From: Cubamyces lactineus
Taxonomy: Eukaryota > Basidiomycota > Agaricomycetes > Polyporales > Polyporaceae
DNA length: 64,000 bases
Assembly (NCBI GenBank): GCA_022376465.1
Contig: JACDTU010000027.1
Coordinates: 248,001-312,000, forward strand
Reading direction: 5' to 3'
Shown here: positions 8,544 through 17,594 of the stretch, piece after piece
Layout: every line of letters starts with the position of its first letter
How positions within the stretch are numbered: the stretch's first letter is position 1
Made by a program: the position numbers and the translations under genes
Notes under the pieces: model-generated
What the model was told of the DNA's origin: nothing
The model's input: the letters and a program-made list of their open reading frames with translations, nothing else
Database searches by the model: none

Positions 8544-10414
8544 GTTCAGCTGAACCATATAGTTGTTCAAGGTTATATCATCTCTACAACTCCGACAAAG
8601 CTCGGGACGTATACTATCGAGAAAGCGTAGACAAGTGGAATTTTTGCACCAACGAAAGGTGTCCACTTCGGTACAACACTAAGGAGGTTCCAAACGTCAA
8701 GCACGCATCGGCTTTAATCCTAACACACTCTTCACAAGAGCGGGATATTACTAACACCCACGGACGACAACCCGCGTTAGTCAAGAAGCCACTACTTGCT
8801 GGAAAAGCTACTGGTCGGATTAATAGTCCGAGAGTTGTGTCAGGATCGTTTCCGACTTCAAGAGTAGGAACCCCAAAACCTCAAGAATCCGAATCACCTA
8901 AGGAATCAGGTCCATCCTTCAAGGAGAAAGGAAAGGAGACCGAACCGCCTAAGGTAGAAGACTCGGACAAGGAGGACGAGACTTTTCGGACGACGGTCGA
9001 AGCACCTGAACCGAAAATCGAAGAAACTATTCGGATTAAGGTCGTAGTACCTGCACCGAAAACAGAAGACACTCGGGTCGAGGCAGAAACACCTGAACCG
9101 AGAGAAGAGCATATTCAGACAGAGGTCGAGGAGACTAAATCTGAATTGGAGTATACTGGTCGCAGCGCAACCCCAGAATTTGTACGAAAATCAGTACCAT
9201 CGTACATGTCGGGAACAGCGACAGGAGAGTCCATTTCTGGAGCCCATAGATATGCGTTCACTCCGCAAGGGCAAGGCTCAGAAGGAGAAAGATACGGGTC
9301 TTTATCAAGTGGACCAGCCCCTCGGGCAACGGCAATTTCTGGAGGAGTTATCAATCCTTCTGGAGGTGGAGGAGGAGGCGGACCAGGTAGGCCCGGAGGT
9401 CGGCCTGACCCTGAGCCTTCAGATCCCTACTCCCCAGGAGGAGGACCACCAGGACCAGACCCAGACCCGGAACCGCAAGAAGCTCCAGGAAATGCGCCGC
9501 AAGGACACGGAAAGGGCAAGATCAAGGACCCTGAGGTCTTCAACGGAGACCGAGACAAAACCAGGTCCTTCCTCAATCAACTGTTCCTGTTGTTCACGGC
9601 GCGACCCCACGACTTCGTTAATGATTACACGAAGGTGGCGACGGCCCTGTCCTTCATGGAAGGGGACAATATAAACTACTGGAAGGACATCACAATTCAG
9701 CGAGCTGAAGAGGAAATTAGACCGGGAGTCTATCGAGGATTTGACTCTTGGCCGGTCTTCAAGAGGAATTTCCTGCTCGCATTTGCCCCAGTAGACGAGG
9801 TGGACGACTCTATGGTTAATCTCACGACAATACAGCTCAAGGACTACTCTTCAGTTGATGAGTTCAATGCGAGGTTCATGGATCTAGCTCTCAAGGGAAA
9901 AATTCTGGACCCAGCAGCGCAACTGGCCCTGTACAGAAATGCGCTTCCAGAATATTTACTTAAGAAGATATCCATGTCGTACCCTCCGCCGACGACCATT
10001 GAAGAGTGGATGACTAGGACTAAGGAGATCGACCATAGCTATCACCTTACGGAGAAGATTTTGGCTAATCGTAGAGGACGCAAGGCCAAAACCTCGAAGA
10101 CTAGGAAGAATGTCAAGACGGTTAATATCAAGGACGACTCGCTCGATATTAACAAGCTCTCTGTCAAGGAGAGACAGGAGCTGCAAGACAAGGGACTATG
10201 TTTCCGGTGCAGGAAGCCGGGACATATTTCCAGAGACTGTCCTTCTAAACCTAAGAAGCCCGGCAAACCCGTCAGTCGGAAGGTACGACAGGTTACCGAC
10301 GAGGACTTAGAGGACGAGTCTGAGGAGATCTCAGACGAAGAGGACGAAGAGGACGAAGAGGACAATATTTCTATTAACGCACTCAGGGCTACAGATTTTG
10401 AGACGGGTTTTTAG
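8540..10414 (+). CDS. gag: Gag of A1
   Basis: 624-residue capsid/nucleocapsid precursor. Order: an N-terminal Cys-containing segment; a long Glu/Thr/Pro-rich linker with repeated EAPEPKIEET-like units; a Gly/Pro-rich stretch near residues 270-320; a retrotransposon Gag core near residues 325-530 (EVFNGDRDKTRSF, FLLAFAP); and a CCHC zinc knuckle near residues 554-567 (CFRCRKPGHISRDC). The acidic tail ends at TAG 10412-10414. The ATG at 8540 is the first ATG of the predicted transcript and overlaps the ORF1 stop. The end carries the -1 slippery heptamer. Confidence 0.93.
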   Translation: MSSAEPYSCSRLYHLYNSDKARDVYYRESVDKWNFCTNERCPLRYNTKEVPNVKHASALILTHSSQERDITNTHGRQPALVKKPLLAGKATGRINSPRVVSGSFPTSRVGTPKPQESESPKESGPSFKEKGKETEPPKVEDSDKEDETFRTTVEAPEPKIEETIRIKVVVPAPKTEDTRVEAETPEPREEHIQTEVEETKSELEYTGRSATPEFVRKSVPSYMSGTATGESISGAHRYAFTPQGQGSEGERYGSLSSGPAPRATAISGGVINPSGGGGGGGPGRPGGRPDPEPSDPYSPGGGPPGPDPDPEPQEAPGNAPQGHGKGKIKDPEVFNGDRDKTRSFLNQLFLLFTARPHDFVNDYTKVATALSFMEGDNINYWKDITIQRAEEEIRPGVYRGFDSWPVFKRNFLLAFAPVDEVDDSMVNLTTIQLKDYSSVDEFNARFMDLALKGKILDPAAQLALYRNALPEYLLKKISMSYPPPTTIEEWMTRTKEIDHSYHLTEKILANRRGRKAKTSKTRKNVKTVNIKDDSLDINKLSVKERQELQDKGLCFRCRKPGHISRDCPSKPKKPGKPVSRKVRQVTDEDLEDESEEISDEEDEEDEEDNISINALRATDFETGF

Positions 10415-10445
10415 GCAGGCAAGCAGACTCGACGCCTGACTTGCC
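10405..10445 (+). promoter_or_regulatory. -1 programmed frameshift signal between gag and pol of A1
   Basis: Heptamer GGGTTTT (10405-10411) is read in gag as G-GGT-TTT and followed at once by the gag TAG. It fits X-XXY-YYZ. After a 6-nt spacer a hairpin can form: GGCAAGCAG (10418-10426), 9-nt loop, then CTG, one bulged A, and CTTGCC (to 10445). Pol is in the -1 frame and open from 10402, so slippage gives Gag-Pol. A2 (26940-26946) and A3 (39122-39128) keep heptamer and stem; A3 changes only the loop. Confidence 0.82.
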
Positions 10446-13400
10446 CAAGGAACTGCATGTAACTATTGTAACCAATACAGAGCGGAGACGCAGTGCTCTG
10501 CTGATACCCGGTTACATGCAGGTTCAGGACAAAGCCGTCGAAATCAAGGGGCTCATCGACACTGGTGCGGATGCCGTGATCGTCAATAAAAAGATTGTGG
10601 ACAAGTACAATCTTCCGACAGTCAGACTACCGAAGACTCTGACTTTCCGGAACGCGGACGATAGCGTTAATAGCATGGGAACCATTACCCATCGGGTGGA
10701 GGGGACATTTAATCTACACGGGAAGAAGCTCCCAACAAATTGGTATGTGGCCGACATTGGGCGGGACGATGTCTTATTCGGCATGCCATGGATCCGCAAG
10801 TACAATCCTAATATCGACTGGGAAAGTGGACGCATTACTTTCAAGTCGGATATTATCAAGAAGCAGCAGCAGATCCATAAATACCAATGCGAGCACGACC
10901 CACCCGAAGGGATGCTGTGGAATTTCCCAGTAAAACCTCTAAATCAAGATCTGGTCGTATCGTTCGTACGTGCTATACCGGACGAGGACGACGCAGACCC
11001 AGACTCCGAAAGGCTTACATTTAATCCTTCGAGGGCCATCGAGCTATGGTACCGCAAGAAGAAAATCCGAAAGATTAATAAGTCTACGGAGATCGCTATA
11101 GCAGCGAAGAAAGACCAGAAGGAGAAGACCTTGGACGAAATCCTACCTGATTTTGTAAAGGACTACCGACAGGTCTTTGAGAAAAAGGCAGCAAGTAGAT
11201 TTCCGCCCTCGAGACCATGGGACCATGCTATCGAATTCAAGAAGGACTTCGACCATCATACCAAGGGGTCTTGGAGGAAAATCTACCCTCTGACCTATAC
11301 GGAACGTATAGAACTCGACAAATTCATTGCGGAGAACCTTGAGAAGGGCTACATTCGAAAATCCAAGTCTCCACTAGCCTCGCCATTTTTCTTTGTCACC
11401 AAGAAAGATGGGAGTCTTCGACCTGTTCAAGACTACAGGGCTCTTAACGAGGGGACTATTAAAAACGCATATCCCTTGCCGCTCATCAGCGACATCATTG
11501 ACCGGCTGAAGGGGGCCACAATATTCACCAAACTCGACGTGCGAGCAGGGTACAATAATGTGCGCATCAAGGAGGGCGATGAGTGGAAAGCTGCGTTTAT
11601 AACACCCAGTGGATTGTTCGAACCAACAGTCATGTTTTTTGGTCTGTGCAATGCACCGGCCACATTCCAAAACATGATGAACGACCTATTCCGAGACATG
11701 CTCCAGGAAGGATGGATGGTCATTTATATGGACGACATCCTGATATTCTCAGACAATGTCGAGGATCACCATGAGCGGACGCGAAGAGCTTTACAGCGAC
11801 TTCAAGATAGTGATCTATTCCTCAAAGCGGAAAAATGCGAATTCGACAGACAAGAAGTCGAATTTCTAGGATCAATAATCCGACCGGGGGTAGTCGCTAT
11901 GGATCCAGTAAAGCTAAAGGCAATTATCGAGTGGGAACCACCGAAAACAGTCAAGCAGGTTCAGGCATTCCTGGGGTTCGGTAATTTCTACCGATGGTTC
12001 ATTCGGGATTATTCAAAGATAGTCCGACCCCTCACGGAATTAACCAAAAAGGACCAGCCTTTTCTGTGGACCCCTGATTGTCAGAAAGCATTCGACACAC
12101 TCAAGAAGCGGTTTACTGAAGAACCGATCCTGCAAATCCCGGATCCGGAGAAACCATTTCAGATTGAGTGCGATGCTTCTAAAGTCGCAACAGGTGCTGT
12201 ACTACGACAGCAAGGAGAGGACGGACTATGGCATCCTTGTGCCTATTTGTCCAAGTCCTTTACTCCTGCGGAACGGAACTATCAGATTTATGATAGGGAA
12301 TTGTTGGCCATTGTTCGAGCCCTCGAAGCATGGCGGCATTTTTTGCAGGGTTCCCCACACCCTACAGAAATTCTATCAGATCACAAAAATCTGACCTACT
12401 TCCGTACGACGCAGAAGCTAAATCGCAGGCAGGCACGATGGCATTTATTCCTCTCGGAGTTCAACATCGTAATCAAGCACCAACCCGGAAAATCCCTCAC
12501 TCAAGCAGACGCCCTTTCTCGGAGATCAGGGCATGACGGGGGGGAAAATGACAACAAGGATGTCGTATTATTGGGACCAGAACTTTTTGCCAAAGCTGTC
12601 AACGTTGAGCTACAAGAGCGCATCCGCGATAGCAAGCTACGGGACAGCTCGGTAGTAGAGTACATTACCCTAAAAGGAAAGGCTACCAAACGCCCGGAGT
12701 TCGGCAAACCAGAAGATTGGTCCGACGACGACGGAATACTCCTGTACAAGAACAGGGTATATGTTCCACCAGATAATCAATTGTATCGTGATATAGTCAA
12801 GATGCATCACGACGCACCGATTATGGGACACCCAGGAGTCCAGAAAACCTACGATCTGGTTAAACGGGAATATATGTGGCCAGGCATGCGGAAATTCATT
12901 GTGCAATATGTCAAAGGTTGCGCCGCTTGCCAAACAAGCAAGGTCAATACGCATCCCATTAAACCAGGCTTAATTCCCATTCAACACAGTGGGGATACTA
13001 GGCCTTTCCGGACCATTACAATGGATTATATCACGGATCTACCAGAGTCGGATGGATTCAATGCCGTCCAAGTGGTAGTTGACCATGATGTATCCAAGGC
13101 AGCGGTATTTTCCCCTTGCACCAAGAATATTACGGCAGAAGGAGCCATGGATATTCTGCAAAGGGATGTATATCGCAGATTCGGACTACCTGCGAAGGTC
13201 ATCTCGGATCGAGGGCCGCAATTCATCTCCAAGGCATTCAAAGAATTACACAACAGCCTCGGAATTGAAACGGCACTCAGCACGGCCTATCATCCTCAGA
13301 CAGATGGGGAAACGGAGCGAGTCAATCAGGAACTCGACTTAGCACTTCGGCTCTACTGTGCTAACAATCCGGAGAACTGGGCCAAACTGCTGCCTCAATT

Positions 13401-14064
13401 CGAATTCGCGCACAATCAGCGGACACACTCTGTCACGGGAAAATCCCCGTTTGAACTCCTCTACGGGTTTCAGCCAGAGGCCGCTGGGACAGTCCGAACC
13501 ACCCCAAAGCATCCAAGTACGGAGCAGAGGCTTCAAAGTCTTCAGGAAGCCAGGGAGAATACAATAGCTGCGCATGCGCAGGCCGCCGCAGCCATGTCAA
13601 GAAGACTCCCCGCCGCTCAAGTTCCGCTGAAGCTCGGAGACAAGGTTCTTCTCGATACAAAGAACCTCAGGCTTCCATATGTCTCTAGGAAGTTGATTCC
13701 AAAACGAGTGGGACCGTTCGCTATCGTCAAGGTCTTGGGACCGGTTACATTTAAGTTAAAACTTCCGGAGAAATGGAAGATACACCCAGTCTTCCACGCA
13801 GCGCTACTTACTCCGTACCACACAACTAAGGAGCACGGACCAGACTACATCCGACCTCCACCGATTCCCACTCCAGACTCGACGGAAGGAGAGGAGTGGG
13901 AGGTAGAAGCAATCCTAAGCCACCGTACCCGAGGTACCCGAAAACAGTACCTAGTGGCTTGGAAGGGTTGGCCTGCATCGGAGAATTCTTGGGAACCAGA
14001 AAAACATCTCAAGAATGCGCAGTCAATCCTGCGCAACTATAAGAAGAGGCACAAATTGTCGTAA
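10441..14064 (+). CDS. pol: Pol of A1: protease, RT, RNase H, integrase, chromodomain
   Basis: About 1,207 residues from 10441, but the frame is open from 10402 and is expected to be entered by -1 frameshift from gag; 10441 is TTG, not a real start. Domains in order (residues counted from 10441): aspartic protease with LIDTGA near 38-43; RT with YMDD near 429-432; RNase H ([20 protein letters not shown]); integrase with HHCC zinc finger from about 789 and catalytic D-D-E near 862, 923 and 958 (TMDYI, ISDRG, GETERV); and a C-terminal chromodomain near 1152-1203 (EEWEVEAIL, YLVAWKGW, SWEPEKHL). All key residues are present. The chromodomain marks it as a chromovirus and may target marked chromatin. 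Confidence 0.96.
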   Translation: MPKELHVTIVTNTERRRSALLIPGYMQVQDKAVEIKGLIDTGADAVIVNKKIVDKYNLPTVRLPKTLTFRNADDSVNSMGTITHRVEGTFNLHGKKLPTNWYVADIGRDDVLFGMPWIRKYNPNIDWESGRITFKSDIIKKQQQIHKYQCEHDPPEGMLWNFPVKPLNQDLVVSFVRAIPDEDDADPDSERLTFNPSRAIELWYRKKKIRKINKSTEIAIAAKKDQKEKTLDEILPDFVKDYRQVFEKKAASRFPPSRPWDHAIEFKKDFDHHTKGSWRKIYPLTYTERIELDKFIAENLEKGYIRKSKSPLASPFFFVTKKDGSLRPVQDYRALNEGTIKNAYPLPLISDIIDRLKGATIFTKLDVRAGYNNVRIKEGDEWKAAFITPSGLFEPTVMFFGLCNAPATFQNMMNDLFRDMLQEGWMVIYMDDILIFSDNVEDHHERTRRALQRLQDSDLFLKAEKCEFDRQEVEFLGSIIRPGVVAMDPVKLKAIIEWEPPKTVKQVQAFLGFGNFYRWFIRDYSKIVRPLTELTKKDQPFLWTPDCQKAFDTLKKRFTEEPILQIPDPEKPFQIECDASKVATGAVLRQQGEDGLWHPCAYLSKSFTPAERNYQIYDRELLAIVRALEAWRHFLQGSPHPTEILSDHKNLTYFRTTQKLNRRQARWHLFLSEFNIVIKHQPGKSLTQADALSRRSGHDGGENDNKDVVLLGPELFAKAVNVELQERIRDSKLRDSSVVEYITLKGKATKRPEFGKPEDWSDDDGILLYKNRVYVPPDNQLYRDIVKMHHDAPIMGHPGVQKTYDLVKREYMWPGMRKFIVQYVKGCAACQTSKVNTHPIKPGLIPIQHSGDTRPFRTITMDYITDLPESDGFNAVQVVVDHDVSKAAVFSPCTKNITAEGAMDILQRDVYRRFGLPAKVISDRGPQFISKAFKELHNSLGIETALSTAYHPQTDGETERVNQELDLALRLYCANNPENWAKLLPQFEFAHNQRTHSVTGKSPFELLYGFQPEAAGTVRTTPKHPSTEQRLQSLQEARENTIAAHAQAAAAMSRRLPAAQVPLKLGDKVLLDTKNLRLPYVSRKLIPKRVGPFAIVKVLGPVTFKLKLPEKWKIHPVFHAALLTPYHTTKEHGPDYIRPPPIPTPDSTEGEEWEVEAILSHRTRGTRKQYLVAWKGWPASENSWEPEKHLKNAQSILRNYKKRHKLS

Positions 14065-14130
14065 AAAGACTCAACCCACTCCTCACTCAAATATTTCCTC
14101 CAATTTTCTAAACATTTTCTGATATTCACT

Positions 14131-15423
14131 ATGGTCAACACTCGCACTCATCTTACTGGTCGCCGCTTCTCTGAGGCTTCCAGACGCAACATTCCCCGTC
14201 CCCCCAACTTCATCCGCGAACGGAGGACGGTTTTCTACAACCACCTCCCTCGACACACTGTCTCGGCCAACGACGAAGGCACCCTCGCCGACCGCATCGG
14301 CTGGGTCATTGTCCACCCCGACCTCTACAGTCACGTAGAGGCTCGAATTTCTCATCTCCCTGAGGTCAAGGACCTCATCGACGTCTACCGCTCTCTCGCC
14401 AGGGCTGCTCCGTCCTACGGAGTTCTCGTCAACTATAACAAGAGGACGTCGGCGCCCAAGTCGGAGAAGAAGAAGGTCGATCAGGTTGCGAACGAGGCTT
14501 ACCAGGCGGTGATCCAAGGAGCAGAGAAGGTACTCTCGATGCTCGCTAACCCCCAGATCGCGGGGGCTCTCTCGGATCTCATGCCCCTCCGCAACCAACA
14601 CGGTACTCATAACTGGGGACATATTTTCTGGCCGCAACGTCTCGATGACTACCCGGAGTCTATCGAGGTAGATGAGGATGAAGACGCGGACGTGAGTTCA
14701 GTCGGAGGATGGTCAGTTCCCTCAACTGACCCATGGAAGATTGCTACTCCAGACCCCGAGGAAGAAGCCGTCAAGTGGGGACAAACCTCTGAGGAGTCCA
14801 CCCCCTCTTTGGTTTCATCTCGCTCGGATTCACCTTACTCCGAGGTGGAATCGTTCGACCTTCTCCCGGAGCTTGAGCATCTCGAGCTCAGTACGGTTGA
14901 CGAGGTCGACGAGCTCCTTGAGGAGGAGTTCCACGAAGCCCTGAAGGTCGCGGTTAGGGCACCCTCTCCTCCTCCTCCCCCACCAGCGACTCTCACTAAG
15001 AACGCTGAAGAACCCCGCGGACGCTACGGTTTCTTTCGAGGAACCGGAGAAGATCGACTTGGCTATGTCAATTCCAACGGCGACATCTTCGTGGTCCCCA
15101 ACAATCCTTTCGGCATCTCCGTCACTCGGATCATGGTCGCATACCATCTGCGATGGCCGGAAGCTTCTGTCAGGACCACAATGGCAGCCTCTCTCCTTAT
15201 CGACGACGTCATCGCTCGTCGAGGAAATTTCCCTGCCTTCAAGATCGAGGCCGAACGCACCCCGACGACTTATCGCCAGGCTATAGGCATGTCGGCGGCA
15301 GAATCGGCGCAGTGGGATTGTATTCGGGCAGTAGGTAACGTGTCTGACCTCGTCCAGATCTCTTTGGACGTCTTCCGTCCTGAGGTCGTCGAGCGTAACC
15401 AGAACATTATCGTGCATGCCTAA
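14131..15423 (+). CDS. ORF3 of A1: env-position protein of unknown function
   Basis: 430 residues, ATG at 14131, 66 nt after the pol stop. The N-terminal about 190 residues are basic and globular (NIPRPPNFIRERR, HPDLYSHVEARI, KSEKKKV, a helical segment). A long acidic Ser/Asp/Glu region follows, then a poly-Pro stretch near residue 284, then a conserved C-terminal domain (GFFRGTGEDR, YHLRWPEASVRTT, SLLIDDVIARRGN, AQWDCIRAVG). No signal peptide or membrane helix, so not a classical envelope. Intact in A3 (431 residues) although clearly more diverged than pol; broken in A2. No family recognised. Confidence 0.8.
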   Translation: MVNTRTHLTGRRFSEASRRNIPRPPNFIRERRTVFYNHLPRHTVSANDEGTLADRIGWVIVHPDLYSHVEARISHLPEVKDLIDVYRSLARAAPSYGVLVNYNKRTSAPKSEKKKVDQVANEAYQAVIQGAEKVLSMLANPQIAGALSDLMPLRNQHGTHNWGHIFWPQRLDDYPESIEVDEDEDADVSSVGGWSVPSTDPWKIATPDPEEEAVKWGQTSEESTPSLVSSRSDSPYSEVESFDLLPELEHLELSTVDEVDELLEEEFHEALKVAVRAPSPPPPPPATLTKNAEEPRGRYGFFRGTGEDRLGYVNSNGDIFVVPNNPFGISVTRIMVAYHLRWPEASVRTTMAASLLIDDVIARRGNFPAFKIEAERTPTTYRQAIGMSAAESAQWDCIRAVGNVSDLVQISLDVFRPEVVERNQNIIVHA

Positions 15424-15440
15424 GGTCGAGGACGACCTTC

Positions 15441-15999
15441 AGCGGAGGGGGAGCTAATGTTACAAATGTACGATAGGCGTCTTACGAACTGTACGATTTG
15501 GTATGGTCTCTACTTCCGTCTCTGTACTATACGAATATGGCGGACTCTAGGATTCTAGCTACGGTTCTTAAAGACAGGAATGGTCTCGTATTATCTAGGA
15601 CTCTCTAGGACTTTCTATGCACAGTTACTGCTGCACAGTGCACAGTTACTTCCGCGCAGTGCACAGGCGCTTCTGCACAGTCCACAGCAGCACTGCCACA
15701 GTGTTACTAGGTTCGACTAGCGCTGACTACTACGCACCAGAAAGTCCATGTACACGCTAGAACATTCCGTCTACAGGCCTGCATACATGTATATAAGAGG
15801 CGACGCCATAGAGCGACCCTCAGCTTTCAGTCTCTTCGCGAAATACGACTTTGGTTGCTCGTTAACTCGCTTTCAACTGCAAATACTACTACGCGCTTAT
15901 CTTCGACAAGCTAGGGCTAGTAGCTGAATAGATACAAGCTCTCTATTCATTGACGTCTTAAGGCTTGATAGTTTAAGAGTCACGCTCGAAAGCGTAACA
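15441..15999 (+). repeat. Polypurine tract and 3' LTR of A1
   Basis: The purine-rich AGCGGAGGGGGAGCTAA (15441-15457) abuts the 3' LTR (15458-15999) and would prime plus-strand DNA. The LTR reads identical to 7100-7641. It is followed by ATGAC, the second copy of the target duplication. Confidence 0.93.
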
Positions 16000-16280
16000 A
16001 TGACTCAGTCTGACTCAGCCTAACTCCGGGGTGACTCAGACTGACTCAGACTGGTCAGGTGACTGTCTTAGTAATGTAGAGTACCAGGGGTCTCTCCCCA
16101 GTCCCTGGGGGACTGGTCTGCATGTATATATACCCCCTGCCTGAGGGCTACCCCCCTCAGACTAATCCACTTATTGTCTAAGCTCAACTACCTCTGGCCT
16201 AACAAGCCTTCTATCTCATCCTTCTATTCTCACCTCTATTTCTACCCAGTGAGTATTTCAGTTTGAGTCTTACTGTTATA

Positions 16281-16827
16281 TTTGGATTAGTCTTCTTTAT
16301 TGCACCAGGCTTGCCAAAGCCTCTTGCATTTATTTTTCTTCTTTCATTGGGGTTGTGTTGGTGCTTTATTTTTAGCTTTAGTCTTTGAGGGTTCTGGGGC
16401 TACAGTACTATTGCTGCCAAGCAGTAGTACTTATTGGGTTCTGGGGGATCTAGTGCTGTCGCTGCCAAGCTTCAGTCACTTTGGGGACACCTTGTTGTAT
16501 AATTGGCTGTATAGCTGGTTGTATAACTTGGTTGTTTCTTTTGTGCCAGACCCTAGGCGTAAGGGGTATCTGTTACCTTTTGGTAACAGCCTGGAATGGG
16601 GACTTCGGTACCTCCCAAGAAAGTCTTAGGACTTGAGGACGGGTAACCAGGCTGGACAGATTAGAGCAGGGTGTAACACCCTCTCACCCAGATTTTTCCC
16701 ATTTGCAGCACGGGGTGGTGCCGTGTCTGAGATTCAAGCCCTTCACCACCTTCAAGACCCAACCACCTTTTCTCTTTTTGTCCTGACAAGGGCCAGCTGA
16801 CAAGCTGCTAATCTTTCTTTGTTAGCC
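16281..16827 (+). other. Leader of B1: self-PBS and probable intron
   Basis: TGGATTAGTCT (16283-16293), two nt after the LTR, pairs with AGACTAATCCA at the predicted RNA start (16159-16169), 34 nt after the TATATATA box: the self-priming arrangement. A strong donor GTGAGT lies in U5 at 16249, and intron-like 3' ends with AG lie just before the ORF0 ATG (AG 16824-16825) and the gag ATG (AG 17591-17592, with a CTAAC upstream). The leader between donor and acceptors has several ATGs, while the proposed first exon 16159-16248 has none. A long hydrophobic frame at 16300-16629 starts with TTG and is probably intronic. Confidence 0.6.
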
Positions 16828-17532
16828 ATGCCTAAAATCTCGCGCGACCGCAAGGTCATTGCCAAGGAGGAACCACTCGGGATGTACCATTGCATCCTCC
16901 TTCGTCCCTTGAAGGAGTACAAGGTGCCCAGCCTCCGCCGTCGCAGGCTCTATGCTCCACCAACCACTGTCACACCTTGACCCTTCAACCCGGAGCGTGC
17001 GAGGAGGCGCCAGGAAGCGATTGAGCAACTCAGGCAGCGTCACTACGAATGGGCCGCTAGTCGCAAGACTAAGCCCTCGCCACCGCTCATTGACCGCATC
17101 TCTGGTCCCTACCAACCCCTCATCGAGCGACTCCAGGCTCCCACCCAGCTTGAAGAATACAAGCCTGTCCCTAGCAACCTTCACTTCAGAAAGACCAAGA
17201 TCCTCTACCGCATCAAGGAGTACGAAAAGCTGTTCGAACCGACAGTCGAAAGGCTTACCCCATTCGTCAAGAAGGCCCTTTCGGACGATCGTATCTCAGA
17301 GGCGATGAAGGCGAGGATCAACACATGGGGCAAAGAGTTCAATGACCTCTGGGTCAACTTCAATGCTTGGGCTGACAAGTTGACGAACAAGGAGTGGAGG
17401 ATTCTCAAGAAGCAGTTGAAGGCTATTGGTCGAATCTCTTTTGAAAATCTTAATCAGCGCCTTCCAGAGATTTCTAAAGAGATAGACGCCTTAAACCTTT
17501 CCTTTGATTATGGTACCTTAGATAGATCTTAG
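16828..17532 (+). pseudogene. ORF0 of B1: leader ORF upstream of gag, with one internal TGA
   Basis: ATG at 16828, frame to TAG 17530-17532 (234 codons), interrupted by TGA at 16978-16980 where CGA would give Arg. The product is strongly basic (Arg/Lys-rich start, then RRRQEAIEQLRQRHYEW) and helical towards the end (EWRILKKQLKAIG). No domain recognised. It has the same relative place as ORF1 of family A, but starts with an ATG and shows no clear sequence similarity. Since the rest of B1 is open, the stop is either a single recent lesion or a readthrough site. Confidence 0.6.
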
Positions 17533-17594
17533 ATTTTTCCTTTCTAACCTTGGTTGTTTTGATTTGGCCAGTACTAACAATTTCACTGTTAGCA

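Larger units (their letters stand above)
7100..15999 (+). mobile_element. Ty3/Gypsy chromovirus A1, complete and apparently intact
   Basis: 8,900 bp with 542-bp LTRs (7100-7641 and 15458-15999) that read as identical. The 5-bp target duplication is ATGAC at 7095-7099 and 16000-16004, inside the 5' LTR of B1. Four ORFs (ORF1, gag, pol, ORF3) are free of stops. PBS is at 7644-7654 and the polypurine tract at 15441-15457. Identical LTRs, a perfect TSD and open frames point to a very recent, possibly still active copy. Confidence 0.95.
6779..16280 (+). repeat. 5' LTR of B1, split by A1 (6779-7099 and 16005-16280)
   Basis: First part 6779-7099, second part 16005-16280; the intervening 8.9 kb is element A1 plus one copy of the ATGAC duplication. 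The second part holds the TGACTCA cluster (first site 16001-16007), the TATATATA box at 16125-16132 and the predicted transcription start at about 16159. A1 separates the distal U3 from the core promoter. Confidence 0.9.

Noticed and set aside
16300..16629. 109-codon hydrophobic ORF in the B1 leader as a membrane protein
   Set aside because: Starts with TTG, lies between a donor and acceptors, and has composition typical of a T-rich intron.
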